Shown piece after piece: positions 6,563 to 15,109 of a stretch of DNA of 64,000 nucleotides. Within the stretch, counting starts at the first letter, position 1; every line of letters starts with the position of its first letter. The stretch comes from Gammaproteobacteria bacterium. Lineage in GTDB: Bacteria; Pseudomonadota; Gammaproteobacteria; Steroidobacterales; Rariloculaceae. Both the position numbers and the translations under genes were made by a program. Below the pieces are notes generated by a model. It ran no database searches, had not been told where the DNA came from, and worked only from the letters and a program-made list of their open reading frames with translations. The stretch is taken from contig DASVDR010000008.1 in NCBI GenBank assembly GCA_036381015.1, positions 1 through 64,000 of the forward strand, in the 5' to 3' direction.

Positions 6563-9318
6563 GACCTCTCGCACGCGCCCGGCCCAGCGCGCCGGCGGCG
6601 CTCGCCGCACTGCTCCTCGCGAGCCCGGCGGCGTTGGGACAAGCGCTCGTCTGCGACGCCGATACCGACGGCGACGTCGATCAGCTCGACATTCAAGCCA
6701 TCTTCGCCGCACGCGGCACGCCGGCGTCGGGACCGAACGACCCTCGCGATTCGATCCGCGACGGCACCATCACGCTGAACGACGGGGCGGTTTGCGTACG
6801 GAGCTGCACGCTCGCGGGCTGCCCCGTGATCACGCCCACGCCGAATACCGCCCCGGTGGCAGACGCCGGCGACGATCAAACCGTCGTCGCGGGCGAGACC
6901 GTGACCCTCGACGGCTCGGGATCGTTCGATGCCGACGGCGACCCGCTGATGTTCAGCTGGTCTCTCGTCAGCGCGCCCCCCGGCAGCGCGGCCGGGCTCT
7001 CCGATGCCGCGGCGGTGACGCCGACGTTCGTCGCGGACTTGCCGGGCGCCTACGCGGCGCGCCTCGTGGTCAACGACGGCCGGGCCGACAGCATGCCCGA
7101 CGAAGTCGTGATCGTCACCGAGCCGGTCAACACGCCGCCGGTGGCGGATGCCGGCCCCGATCAGACCGTGCTCGTGGGCGACACCGTGCAGCTCGACGGG
7201 TCGGGCTCGACCGACGTCGACGGCGATGCGTTGGCGTTCGCCTGGTCGCTGGTCACGGTACCCGCGGGCAGCGGCGCAGCGTTGTCCGATCCGTCAGCGG
7301 TCGATCCGACGTTCACGGCCGACCTCGCGGGCGATTACGTCGTCGAGCTCGTCGTCAGCGACGGGCTCGCGACGAGCCCGGCCGACAGCGTCACCGTCAC
7401 CACCGGCAACTCCCCGCCGGCCGCGGACGCCGGCCCCGACCAGACCGTCGCGCTCGCCGCGCTCGTCACGCTCGACGGCTCGGCCTCCACAGACGCCGAC
7501 GGCGATCCGCTGAGCTTCGCGTGGTCGCTGACGGCGGTGCCCGCCGGCAGCACCGCCGTGCTCGGTAGCGCCGACACGCCGGCGCCGACCTTCGTTGCCG
7601 ACGTCGCGGGCACGTACGTCGCTCAGCTCATCGTGAGCGACGGCACTGCGTCGAGCGCGCCCGACACCGTCGTGGTCACGACGAGCAACACGCGTCCGGT
7701 GGCGGATGCCGGCGACGATCAGAGCGTCGAGGTCGGCGACACGGTTCAGCTCGACGGCTCGGGCTCTTTCGACGCCGACGGCGATGCGCTCACGTTCGCG
7801 TGGTCGCTCACCGTAACGCCGGCCGGCAGCGCCGCCGCGCTCAGCGACGACGCGGCCGTCGCGCCGACGTTCGTCGCCGACGAGGCAGGCACCTACGTCG
7901 CGCAGCTCATCGTGAGCGACGGCGAGCTTGCGAGCGATCCGGACACCGTCGTGATCACGACCGAGGCTCCGCCGGAGCTGCCCACGGTGACCGTCACCGC
8001 GCCGGACGACGTGGCCGCCGAGCTCGGCGGCGACACCGGCACGTTCACGATCACCCGCACGGGCGAGACCACCGATTCGCTGACCGTGCGCTATGTGATG
8101 CTCGGCACGCCGGTGAACGGTGTGGACTACGTCGCGCTGCCCGGCACGATCACGATTCCGGCCGGCGCCGCGAACGCGTCGATCACGCTCGAGCCGATCG
8201 CCGACACCGAGGTCGAAGGCACCGAGTCGGCGCTGCTCGAGATCCAGGCCGATCCGAGCTACCTGACGACCACGCCGTCGCTCGCGTCGATCCAGATCAC
8301 GGACAGCGTCGTCGTGACGGTCGCGGCCACCGACGCGTCGGCGTCCGAGGCGACGCTCGATCCGGCGGGCTTCACGTTCACGCGCGCGGGCGGCAATCTC
8401 GGCGCGCCGCTGATCGTGTTCTACGCGCGCAGCGGCGCCGCCAACAATCCGCTCTTCCCGAACGACACGGCGCTGCCGCTCATCGTGACGATCCCGGCGG
8501 GCGAGACGTCGGTGGTCGTTCCGGTCACGCCGGTCCGTGACAACCGCGTCGAGGGCGACGAGGACCTCACGCTGACGATCTCGCCGAACGTCGCTTACGT
8601 CGTCGGCGCGCCGTCGAGCGCGACGATCACGATCGACGACGATCCGCCGATCGTGTCGATCGAAGCGACGACGGCGCTCGCAGCGGAAGCGGGGCCGGTA
8701 AGCGGCGTGTTCACGTTCACGCGCGTCGGCGGCGATCCGGCTGCCGCGCTCAACGTCCAGTGCGGCTTCAGCGGCACGGCGGGGAACAGCGCCGACTACG
8801 TCTTCACGGGCTGCAACACGACGATTCCCGCGAACGCGGCCTCGGCGACGCGCACGATCACACCGCGTGCCGACAACGTCGTCGAGGGCCCGGAGACCGT
8901 GGTCGCCACGCTCGAACCGAGCATCTCGCAGACGTATCTCGTCGGCTCGCCGTCGACGGCCACCATCACCATCGCGGACGACCCGGCCGTCGTGGCCATC
9001 ACCGCGACGGATCCGAGCGCCGCCGAAGCCGGCAGCGACCCGGGCGTGCTCACGGTCACGCGCAGCGGCGGCAACGTCGCGGCCGATCTGCCCGTCGTCT
9101 TCTCCCGCGCGGGCACCGCCGCGGGCGCGGACTTCAGCGGCTTCACGCTGCTTCTCGACATTCCGGCGAATCAGGCGAGCGTGGAGATGGTCATCACGCC
9201 CGTGGACGACATGCTCGTCGAGGGCGACGAGACGGTGACGGTCACGGTGAGCCCTGCCAACCGCTACGTCATCGGCACGCCGGGCACCGCGACGGTGACG
9301 ATCGCGGACGACGACTAG
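6559..9318 (+). CDS. Secreted protein: dockerin-like + 4 PKD + 4 Calx-beta domains
   Basis: A signal peptide (about residues 1-28, ending ALGQA) precedes a dockerin-like double loop at 31-82: DADTDGDVDQLDIQAIF, then DSIRDGTITLNDGAVC and a Cys pair. Four PKD repeats begin near residues 97, 192, 285 and 377, each with PVADAG-D-QTV and LDGSGS-DADGD signatures. Four Calx-beta units begin near 474, 584, 697 and 810, each with TFTRxGG-like and ITIxDD-like ends. There is no membrane anchor or sorting signal; it ends at IADDD. Both repeat types are extracellular and Calx-beta binds calcium. The upstream cohesin-like partner suggests non-covalent surface display. Confidence 0.85.
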   Translation: MRPLARARPSAPAALAALLLASPAALGQALVCDADTDGDVDQLDIQAIFAARGTPASGPNDPRDSIRDGTITLNDGAVCVRSCTLAGCPVITPTPNTAPVADAGDDQTVVAGETVTLDGSGSFDADGDPLMFSWSLVSAPPGSAAGLSDAAAVTPTFVADLPGAYAARLVVNDGRADSMPDEVVIVTEPVNTPPVADAGPDQTVLVGDTVQLDGSGSTDVDGDALAFAWSLVTVPAGSGAALSDPSAVDPTFTADLAGDYVVELVVSDGLATSPADSVTVTTGNSPPAADAGPDQTVALAALVTLDGSASTDADGDPLSFAWSLTAVPAGSTAVLGSADTPAPTFVADVAGTYVAQLIVSDGTASSAPDTVVVTTSNTRPVADAGDDQSVEVGDTVQLDGSGSFDADGDALTFAWSLTVTPAGSAAALSDDAAVAPTFVADEAGTYVAQLIVSDGELASDPDTVVITTEAPPELPTVTVTAPDDVAAELGGDTGTFTITRTGETTDSLTVRYVMLGTPVNGVDYVALPGTITIPAGAANASITLEPIADTEVEGTESALLEIQADPSYLTTTPSLASIQITDSVVVTVAATDASASEATLDPAGFTFTRAGGNLGAPLIVFYARSGAANNPLFPNDTALPLIVTIPAGETSVVVPVTPVRDNRVEGDEDLTLTISPNVAYVVGAPSSATITIDDDPPIVSIEATTALAAEAGPVSGVFTFTRVGGDPAAALNVQCGFSGTAGNSADYVFTGCNTTIPANAASATRTITPRADNVVEGPETVVATLEPSISQTYLVGSPSTATITIADDPAVVAITATDPSAAEAGSDPGVLTVTRSGGNVAADLPVVFSRAGTAAGADFSGFTLLLDIPANQASVEMVITPVDDMLVEGDETVTVTVSPANRYVIGTPGTATVTIADDD

Positions 9319-9506
9319 GCGGTTCGCGGCGCGCGGGAGGACGCGCGCGTCGCCTGCAGGTGTCTGGCGTCTGCACTTTCCACCTGCTCGTGCTGGATGG
9401 CGTCTATCGGCGAGCGGAACGGCATTCGCGTCCGCATCGCGGCCCGCTAGCACGGCCGGCGCCCTCAGGCGCCGCCCCACCCGAGCACGAGCAGGGAGCG
9501 CGCAGG

Positions 9507-9640
9507 AACTTTAAAGGCAGCTACGAGACGGTCAAGCGATTCGTAGCACCGTTGCGCAGCTTGGCCGAGCGCGCCGAGTTGACCGAGAGGCGCTTTGAGA
9601 CGCCTCCGGGGAGCCAATGTCCAGCGATCGAGGTCGACAC
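9507..9640 (+). mobile_element. IS21-family transposase (IstA) remnant
   Basis: The 525 bp gap between the PKD gene and the next gene holds a short open stretch encoding FKGSYETVKRFVAPLRSL and TERRFETPPGSQ. This is the part of IstA just before its catalytic core (typically followed by QxDW). After PPGSQ the sequence no longer matches in any frame I read. No terminal repeats, istB or target duplication was found, so this is a decayed piece. The rest of 9319-9843 shows nothing recognisable. Confidence 0.6.
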
Positions 9641-9843
9641 GTCGATCACTGGCGCCGGGTCGTCGCAGTGCTCGAGCGTCTCTGTCCGAAGCCGCCCGCG
9701 TGCTCTAGCCGACTCCTCGACAAAGCCGGTCGTGCTGCGTCTTGTGATTTCCGTCGTGTCTTGATGCTTCGATCTGCGACGAGCGGCACTGCTTCGGCGG
9801 CTTCGGCGCGTACGATGCGACCATTGCTTGCCAGGAACAGCCC

Positions 9844-10200
9844 ATGAATAGCAACGGTCGCTTCTTTCCTCACGCGGCCGCGGCCATATGCGGGTTCGCC
9901 GTCTACGTGGCCATCACCTCGGCGACCAGTAAGAACGAGGCGTGGGACGACGGCTCGTACTACACGATCGGCATACCGCTCATGTCCGTCGTCGCTTTCG
10001 TGATCGGCTATCTGTTTCCGCATAAGCCGTGGCGATGGGCGCTGAGCATGGCCGGCGGCCAGGTGCTCGCCGCGGTGCTTCAAGGCAGCTCGCTCGACCT
10101 CCTGCCGATTGCCATGATCTTCATGGCGATCGTCTCGACTCCGCAGCTCCTCGCGGCGTTCATCGGTTCCAAGCTCTCGCGGAAAAAGATGGCGCAGTGA
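9844..10200 (+). CDS. Small integral membrane protein
   Basis: This 118-residue protein has four hydrophobic segments: about 10-27 (AAAAICGFAVYVAITSA), 42-61 (IGIPLMSVVAFVIGYLF), 68-84 and 88-107 (LLPIAMIFMAIVSTPQLLAAF). It ends in a basic tail, KLSRKKMAQ. It resembles no family I can name. The start ATG follows AGGAACAGCCC, a weak AGGA ribosome site. Confidence 0.7.
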   Translation: MNSNGRFFPHAAAAICGFAVYVAITSATSKNEAWDDGSYYTIGIPLMSVVAFVIGYLFPHKPWRWALSMAGGQVLAAVLQGSSLDLLPIAMIFMAIVSTPQLLAAFIGSKLSRKKMAQ

Positions 10201-10449
10201 CCACCGCGTTCTTGCACGCCGAGAGACCGTGCCGCCGCACGGCTGCTGCGCTCGATCGGATCTTGATCCAACCGAACGCACTCGCCACGGACCTGCTGCG
10301 CGTCATCGAGCGCTCGTCCAACCGATAGACCAGCTCGCGCCGCACCAGTAGCCCGAAAGTCCAATGGCGTGCACGTGGCATCTCGCTACGATTCGTCGGA
10401 GTGGGGGGTCTACTGAAGGTCGACTCGCGCACCCGCAAGGGGAGAGAGC

Positions 10450-10803
10450 ACCCTCTGGGCGGAGCAGCCGGTCTACTTTCAGCTCCAGTTCGCGCTCGAC
10501 CGCGTGAAGACCCTCGCGTCGGAGCGTCCGGAATGGAAAACGACCGAGCCCTTCAGCAGCCTGTTGGCCGGAGACTTGACGCAGGCTCTGGCCGGCGGTG
10601 AAGCGTCCGTCGCCGCCGTCCTTGCCGCTTCGCACGCGGGCATGACGACGGAGGAGTTCGCGCAAACCGCGAGAGATTGGTTGACGACGGCTACGCATCC
10701 CGAGACTGGCCGGCCCTATACGGAAATGGTCTATCGGCCGATGCTCGAGCTCTTGGCTTACTTGCGTAGCAACGGCTTCAAGACGTTCATCGTCTCGGGC
10801 GGC
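10450..10803 (+). pseudogene. HAD-family phosphatase, truncated at both ends
   Basis: The frame encodes TLWAEQPVYFQLQFALDRV, then HAGMTTEEFAQTARDWL and MLELLAYLRSNGFKTFIVSGG, the middle of a secreted HAD-like phosphatase. It starts just after the point where the catalytic DxDGT motif should be, and stops matching right after the SGG motif II region. The catalytic aspartates and the C-terminal half are therefore missing. The 249 bp upstream show nothing recognisable. Confidence 0.65.
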
Positions 10804-11161
10804 GATCGCCACGTTGTTCTTGTCGCCCGTCCTCGCATTCATGCCCACTCTGATTCGGGTTTGGCGACGCGGTACGTTCGAGTACGGCGCACTCGCCGAC
10901 AAGCTCGGCCACCGCTTCGAGCGAAAATGGCTTCGACGTGACGTCGAGATCGACGAGGAGGCGCTCGAGGCGTCCGATTTCTCCGCGGCTGCCGATCTCT
11001 ATTCCGTCGTGTCCAACGTTCACGCCATTCGCTTCGTTCCAATCGGGCTCAAGGATTTGTTCACCCTCGGCGTCGCCTTGTTGCTCCCGTTCGTGCCGGT
11101 CGTGCTGCTCGCCGTGCCGATTCAGGCGATCTGGGCGCAGATTAGGAATCTGCTGTTTTGA
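10800..11161 (+). pseudogene. C-terminal fragment of a multi-pass membrane protein
   Basis: In the next frame the sequence reads SPVLAFMPTLIRVWRRG, GTFEYGALADKLGHRFERKW, then DFSAAADLYSVVSNVHAIRF and a hydrophobic end (LFTLGVALLLPFVPVVLLAVP). This matches the tail of a conserved uncharacterised membrane protein family in which the phrase EYGAL-x-FxxKWL is typical. The N-terminal membrane domain is absent. The break with the preceding phosphatase fragment falls at about 10800, over a GCGATCGC sequence. Confidence 0.6.
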
Positions 11162-11273
11162 CGCCTCGATCTGCCGGCGCTAGAGCGGGCGGGCGTGAAC
11201 ACGGTAATGCGGCCTGAGCGATCGTCCTAGTATTCATGCGACCGCGTCCGGTCGACGAGCACGAGATGGTCGA

Positions 11274-12041
11274 CTAGGCGTTGCGCAGCTTGGACGCCTG
11301 CCTCGCCAACTCGATGAAGTCGAACGCCTCTCTACTGAGCGGCGGCTCGAGGGAACCATCCGCCGTCTTGGCGACCAGCGTCGCGGCCTCGGCCTTCATC
11401 TGGTCGTCAAGGGCCGCAACGAAAGGCGTGAGCAGCGCATTCCATCTCGCCAAGAAGCGCTGTGCGCTTTCGGAGGCTGGATCCAGCGGCAACGCCTGCT
11501 CGATCTCATGAGCCAGATCGCGCCACTTCTTCAGGTACCCGTCCGGATCTCCCTGTGCCGCTTCGAGCTTCGCCGCCATCCAACGCTCGTTTTCCTCCGG
11601 GGTGCAGTGCTTCTCCCAGTACTCTTTCCAAGTCTCGTTCGGCATTTGTCGTTCTCCTTGGTGAATGAGCTCGCACAGCGACTCCGCATCGAGAGTGGCT
11701 CCGGCTGCGAGCGCCGCCTTTACGCGCTTCAGGCCGCCGAGAGCCTTGTCGATGGCGGACCGTTCTGCCTCGAGAGCAGCGATTTGAGCTGCTATGATCT
11801 CTTTGGCATCGAACGTTGGGGCGCTAAGCAATAGCTTGATGTCGGAGAGCGAGAAACCGGCCCGCTTCAGGACCGTGATGTGATGCAAGGTTGTCAGCTC
11901 GGCACTTCCGTATACGCGTCGGCCTGATTCGGTTCGAGGGGGCGAGATGAGGGCATGCTCTTCGTAGAAGCGCAGAGTACGTTCGGTCAGGCCGGTGCGC
12001 TCGGCCACCTCGCCGATGTACATCCACTCTTTAGCCGCCAT
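11274..12041 (-). CDS. MerR-family regulator with TipAS-like effector domain
   Basis: The 255-residue protein has a MerR winged helix at residues 6-75 (YIGEVAERTGLTERTLRFYEE, then GRRVYGSAEL) and a coiled dimerisation helix at about 80-110. The C-terminal half (ETWKEYWEKHCTPEENERWM, then FLARWNALLTPFVAAL) resembles the TipAS drug-sensing domain. MerR proteins distort an over-long promoter spacer to switch on transcription. A 15 bp dyad lies 16 bp upstream of the start, suggesting autoregulation and possibly control of the divergent gene at 12134. Confidence 0.88.
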   Translation of the reverse strand: MAAKEWMYIGEVAERTGLTERTLRFYEEHALISPPRTESGRRVYGSAELTTLHHITVLKRAGFSLSDIKLLLSAPTFDAKEIIAAQIAALEAERSAIDKALGGLKRVKAALAAGATLDAESLCELIHQGERQMPNETWKEYWEKHCTPEENERWMAAKLEAAQGDPDGYLKKWRDLAHEIEQALPLDPASESAQRFLARWNALLTPFVAALDDQMKAEAATLVAKTADGSLEPPLSREAFDFIELARQASKLRNA

Positions 12042-12057
12042 ATGCGAAGTCTAGATC

Positions 12058-12072
12058 CTGACGTAACGTCAG
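12058..12072. promoter_or_regulatory. Candidate MerR operator dyad
   Basis: CTGACGTAACGTCAG is a near-perfect inverted repeat (CTGACG/CGTCAG arms) between the merR start and the divergent gene. It has the shape of known MerR-family sites, which lie between the -35 and -10 boxes. I could not assign the -35 and -10 boxes with certainty. Confidence 0.55.
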
Positions 12073-12133
12073 AAGCAAGAGGTTCGTTGGCTCGGATAAC
12101 ACGTTTCAAGTAAGCATAGAGAAGGGGCTCTCG

Positions 12134-12452
12134 ATGTCGATGGGGGCGGCGTTGCGATCCTTCATCGGGACTCCGGCGCGCCGATTGACGGTGAGCGACA
12201 CCGATGGTGATGGTTTGAGCGATATCCTCACGTATGCCGTGCTCGATGAGAGCGAGCCGGACGGTTCTCCACGTCGTGGATTACGAGGCGGACGGCCAGC
12301 TCGACATGCGGCTCGACCACAGGGATGGGTCCTTCGAGATCCGGCACGTCGACAGGTGGTACGCGGTCGAGAGCCGCGATGGCCGCCGTGGAATCGTAGA
12401 CGGAAAGTTCGTCGAGCTCGAGCAAGTGGACAACCGATGGGTTGTTCCCTGA
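12134..12452 (+). pseudogene. Frameshifted protein with an Asp-rich calcium-type loop
   Basis: The first frame from ATG 12134 reads RRLTVSDTDGDGLSDILTY and AVLDES. Continuation is in another frame from about 12250: RTVLHVVDYEADGQLDM, DRWYAVESRDGRRGIV and VDNRWVVP, stopping at 12452. A single indel near 12245-12255 joins them into a protein of about 105 residues. DTDGDGLSD and DYEADGQLD look like EF-hand or FG-GAP-type calcium loops. It lies next to the MerR dyad and may be its target. Confidence 0.5.
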
Positions 12453-12462
12453 GGGACGATGC

Positions 12463-12897
12463 GTGATCGGTCAGAAGCAGGTCCTGAGCCAAACGGAGGT
12501 GGAGGCGTTCATCGGTCGACTGCCCGATGCGCAGCGAGTGGACGCCTTCGGATACGCGCTCTACTTCGTCGGTGGCGATCGTCGCTTACCGTTTGCGACG
12601 ATCGCAAGCTCGGACAGTGAATTCGATAACGTCTCGAACCTCGAGCGGGAAGGCGTGTACCGATTGAACATCGGTGTAAGCAAGGAGACCTTCAGGCGAC
12701 TGTTCGGCGAACGCGAACCGCAGGTCGTGGACTATACCGAGCTCGACGTCTTCATGCCTCATCCGCACTACTCACGCCAGCACTTCATATGCATCCTGAA
12801 TCCGCGCGGAGACAATGCGGAGCAAGCCAAACGGCTCGTCGAGGAGGCTCATTCCATTGCCGCGGCACGGTGGAAGCGAAAGCAGAAGGGCTCATGA
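12463..12897 (+). CDS. DUF6194-family protein
   Basis: The 144-residue cytosolic protein carries PFATIASSDSEFDNVSNL, GVYRLNIGVSKETFRRLFG and ELDVFMPHPHY, the conserved core of the DUF6194 family as I know it. The function is not established. I chose GTG 12463 because GAGGGA lies just upstream; a TTG at 12442 would add seven residues. It follows the frameshifted gene by 10 bp and may share its transcript. Confidence 0.7.
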   Translation: MIGQKQVLSQTEVEAFIGRLPDAQRVDAFGYALYFVGGDRRLPFATIASSDSEFDNVSNLEREGVYRLNIGVSKETFRRLFGEREPQVVDYTELDVFMPHPHYSRQHFICILNPRGDNAEQAKRLVEEAHSIAAARWKRKQKGS

Positions 12898-13018
12898 GCG
12901 GCGGTCGCCCGTGCCGCGAAGAAGCCAGCCGGGCGATAGGGCGTGCAGCACGATCACAGCGAGGGAGCCGAGCGCGACGAGCAGAAAGAGATACGCCGGT
13001 CAGTGGATGCCGCTTCGA

Positions 13019-13123
13019 TTGGGAAAGAGCACCACCACGCGCTTCCTGTATGATGGCACCGACTTTGTCGCTGAGTACGACGCGGCTGGCATACCGCTGC
13101 GACGCTACGTCCATGGGTCGTAT
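13019..13123 (+). pseudogene. Rhs/YD-repeat fragment
   Basis: One frame encodes TTTRFLYDGTDFVAEYDAAG followed by IPLRRYVHGS. This is the end of the Rhs core just before the variable toxin domain. Nothing else of an Rhs protein surrounds it. The rest of the gap 12898-13306 shows no gene. Confidence 0.6.
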
Positions 13124-13306
13124 GGTACGAGTTGCTCCGAAGAAGTGCCGTAATTGCGGGAACAATTTGGCAGCGGAGAGTTAATGAGAACGGCTATCGA
13201 GGTGAGCGCGGCGAGAAGCTCGTGATCGCACTCGCGAGGGGTGTACGAGTCTCGTTCGAACCGGCAACCGGGGAACGGTGCTTCGCGCTCGGCGCGAAAT
13301 GCTGCC

Positions 13307-14407
13307 TCATCGCGAAGGCGAGGCGGGCACGCCCGCGGTGCGCGTCTGCTCGATCCACGCCTGCCAGCGCTCGTAATCGCGCTCGCCGAAGCTCTCGCCG
13401 CTGATCGTCCTCAGGATGTGGTAGGCGGGATCGTGGTTGTTCGGCTTCTCGAGGCGCAGCAGCCGCAGCACCGCCGGCGCGATCGCGAGAATGTCGTCGC
13501 GGTACTCCGGACGATCGGCGAGAGCTGCGATTAGAGACGCCGCCTTGTTGCGGCACCCGCTGTCCGGATCGTCGATGCGCCTTGCGAGCGGCGCGAACGG
13601 GATGGCGACCTCGCGGTCTCGCTGCGCGACCATCAGCAGCACGCGCATCGCGTTGTTGCGCACGAGCGAGGAGGGATCGTCGAAAGACGGGACGAGGTCG
13701 CGGACGAGCGCGTGAGCGTCCTCGACGTGGGCCAGCACGAACGCCGCGTGGCCACGTTTCTGCGGATCGGCATCCTCGCGCAGCACGCGCACGAGCGCGT
13801 CGTGGTGCTCGCGCGCGGCGCGATCGAAGCGCTCGAGGAACGGCGCGAGCGCAGGGTGCTCGAAGCCGAGGATGCAGTGATGCGCCGGGCAGTCCGCGAT
13901 GGTCGGCTCGATCTGCCGTTTCTGCAGGAGCTCGATGCTCGTCCTCTCGTACTCGGCCCAGGACGCGAGCACGCCGTCGGGATCGGCCACCGAGCCCGTC
14001 GGCTCGGGGCCGAACGACAGCCGCGCCGCCGCGTCCGCGGTGTCCACGAGCTCGATCGTCGCGTTCAGCACGTTCTCGTCCACCGCGAACGTCGTCGTGA
14101 TGTCGAGGGCCACGAAAGCGAAATCGCCGCTCTCCCTGAGCGACTCGACGATCTCGTCTTGGATGCGCGCTCCCGCTTCCTCGTCGTTCGCCGAGATCGC
14201 CGCGACGAGCTCGCGGATCGCGGGCGCGTAGCGTCGTTCGACGTCCTCGGCATCGAGCTGCGTCGTCCGGTAGACGTCGATGCTTGCGAGGCGGGTCGGG
14301 GGAAGCTGCGCGTCGGTCGGCGCGGCCAGAGCGCCGAGGGCAAGGGCCGCCGCGAGTCGGTATCGGAGCATACCCGGTAAGGGCATCGAGGGGATTCGTC
14401 TCGTCAT
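13307..14407 (-). CDS. Secreted HEAT-repeat protein
   Basis: The 366-residue product has a signal peptide (MLRYRLAAALALGALAAP, after a short leader) and a C-terminal half made of helical HEAT-like pairs: RGHAAFVLAHVEDAHALV, SSLVRNNAMRVLLMVAQ and GCRNKAASLIAALADRPEY. Two Cys lie close together in ADCPAHHCILGF and may form a disulphide. The start at 14407 has GAGGAGA 8 bp upstream. Partner and function are unknown; HEAT surfaces usually bind proteins. Confidence 0.7.
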   Translation of the reverse strand: MTRRIPSMPLPGMLRYRLAAALALGALAAPTDAQLPPTRLASIDVYRTTQLDAEDVERRYAPAIRELVAAISANDEEAGARIQDEIVESLRESGDFAFVALDITTTFAVDENVLNATIELVDTADAAARLSFGPEPTGSVADPDGVLASWAEYERTSIELLQKRQIEPTIADCPAHHCILGFEHPALAPFLERFDRAAREHHDALVRVLREDADPQKRGHAAFVLAHVEDAHALVRDLVPSFDDPSSLVRNNAMRVLLMVAQRDREVAIPFAPLARRIDDPDSGCRNKAASLIAALADRPEYRDDILAIAPAVLRLLRLEKPNNHDPAYHILRTISGESFGERDYERWQAWIEQTRTAGVPASPSR

Positions 14408-14483
14408 CGGCCGTCTCCTCGCCTCAGGTTTCGATCGGGGCGGAGCGACGCTTCGGCGCTCATCGCCGTGCTACAATATTTTG

Positions 14484-14500
14484 TTATTGGCGAACGATAA
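14484..14500. promoter_or_regulatory. AT-rich dyad upstream of DUF2975/XRE operon
   Basis: TTATTGGCGAACGATAA (arms TTATTG/CGATAA, one mismatch) sits in an unusually AT-rich stretch 38 bp before the DUF2975 start. It is a plausible operator for the XRE regulator encoded second in the operon. Inference only. Confidence 0.35.
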
Positions 14501-14537
14501 TTTTTGTTGGTTCCCGAAGTCAAGAGGACTTACGACT

Positions 14538-15095
14538 ATGACCCGGCCCGCCGCTCCTCTCGCCGTCGCTCCGCCGGCCAAACGGTTGAGCGCCGCGCTG
14601 TCCGCGCTTTGCCTCGCATTCGCCGTCGTCCAGCCGGCACTGTCGCTCGCGCTGCTCGTGCTCGAGCCCGAGCTGCTCACGGAGGGACTCGGGCTGCCCG
14701 CATCGTCCGCGGGCTCGGCGATTCCAGCCTTTTCCGCGAGTCAGCGCGTCCTCATCGTCGTGATCGGCCTCGTGCCGATCGCGTTCATTACGTACGCCCT
14801 CGTGTGCGCGCACCGCTGCTTCAAGAGCTTCGCTCGCGGCGACTACTTCACGTTGCGCGTGGTCCGGAGCCTCAGGGGGCTCGCGGCGGGCATCGCGCTG
14901 TGGACGATCGCGGGCGGGCTCACGCAACCGCTCCTCGGCGTTCTGCTCACGCTCGCGGAGGAGGAGCTGAGGGTCAGTGTTTCGTTCAGCACGAGCAATC
15001 TCTTCACGCTGCTCTTCGCCGGCATCGTCTGGCAGATCGCGGACATCATGACGAAAGCGGTCGCGCTCGCCGAAGAGAACGCGCAATTCATTTGA
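14538..15095 (+). CDS. DUF2975 membrane protein
   Basis: The 185-residue protein has four membrane segments (about 20-40, 65-85 VLIVVIGLVPIAFITYALV, 110-130, 155-172) and a conserved CHRCFKSFARGDYFT-like loop after the second one. This is the DUF2975 layout; the family is usually encoded next to a small XRE regulator, as here. The function is unknown. AGAGGA upstream supports the ATG. The next gene follows after 14 bp. Confidence 0.85.
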   Translation: MTRPAAPLAVAPPAKRLSAALSALCLAFAVVQPALSLALLVLEPELLTEGLGLPASSAGSAIPAFSASQRVLIVVIGLVPIAFITYALVCAHRCFKSFARGDYFTLRVVRSLRGLAAGIALWTIAGGLTQPLLGVLLTLAEEELRVSVSFSTSNLFTLLFAGIVWQIADIMTKAVALAEENAQFI

Positions 15096-15109
15096 CGGGA
15101 GCCCTGTCC

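Noticed and set aside
7294-9480. 728-codon minus frame opposite the PKD/Calx-beta gene
   Set aside because: Repeats of RRDRHDD type are the antisense image of the repeated domains; no start signal or family.
9507-9640. Complete IS21 element
   Set aside because: Only a short part of istA can be read; no istB and no terminal inverted repeats were found around it.
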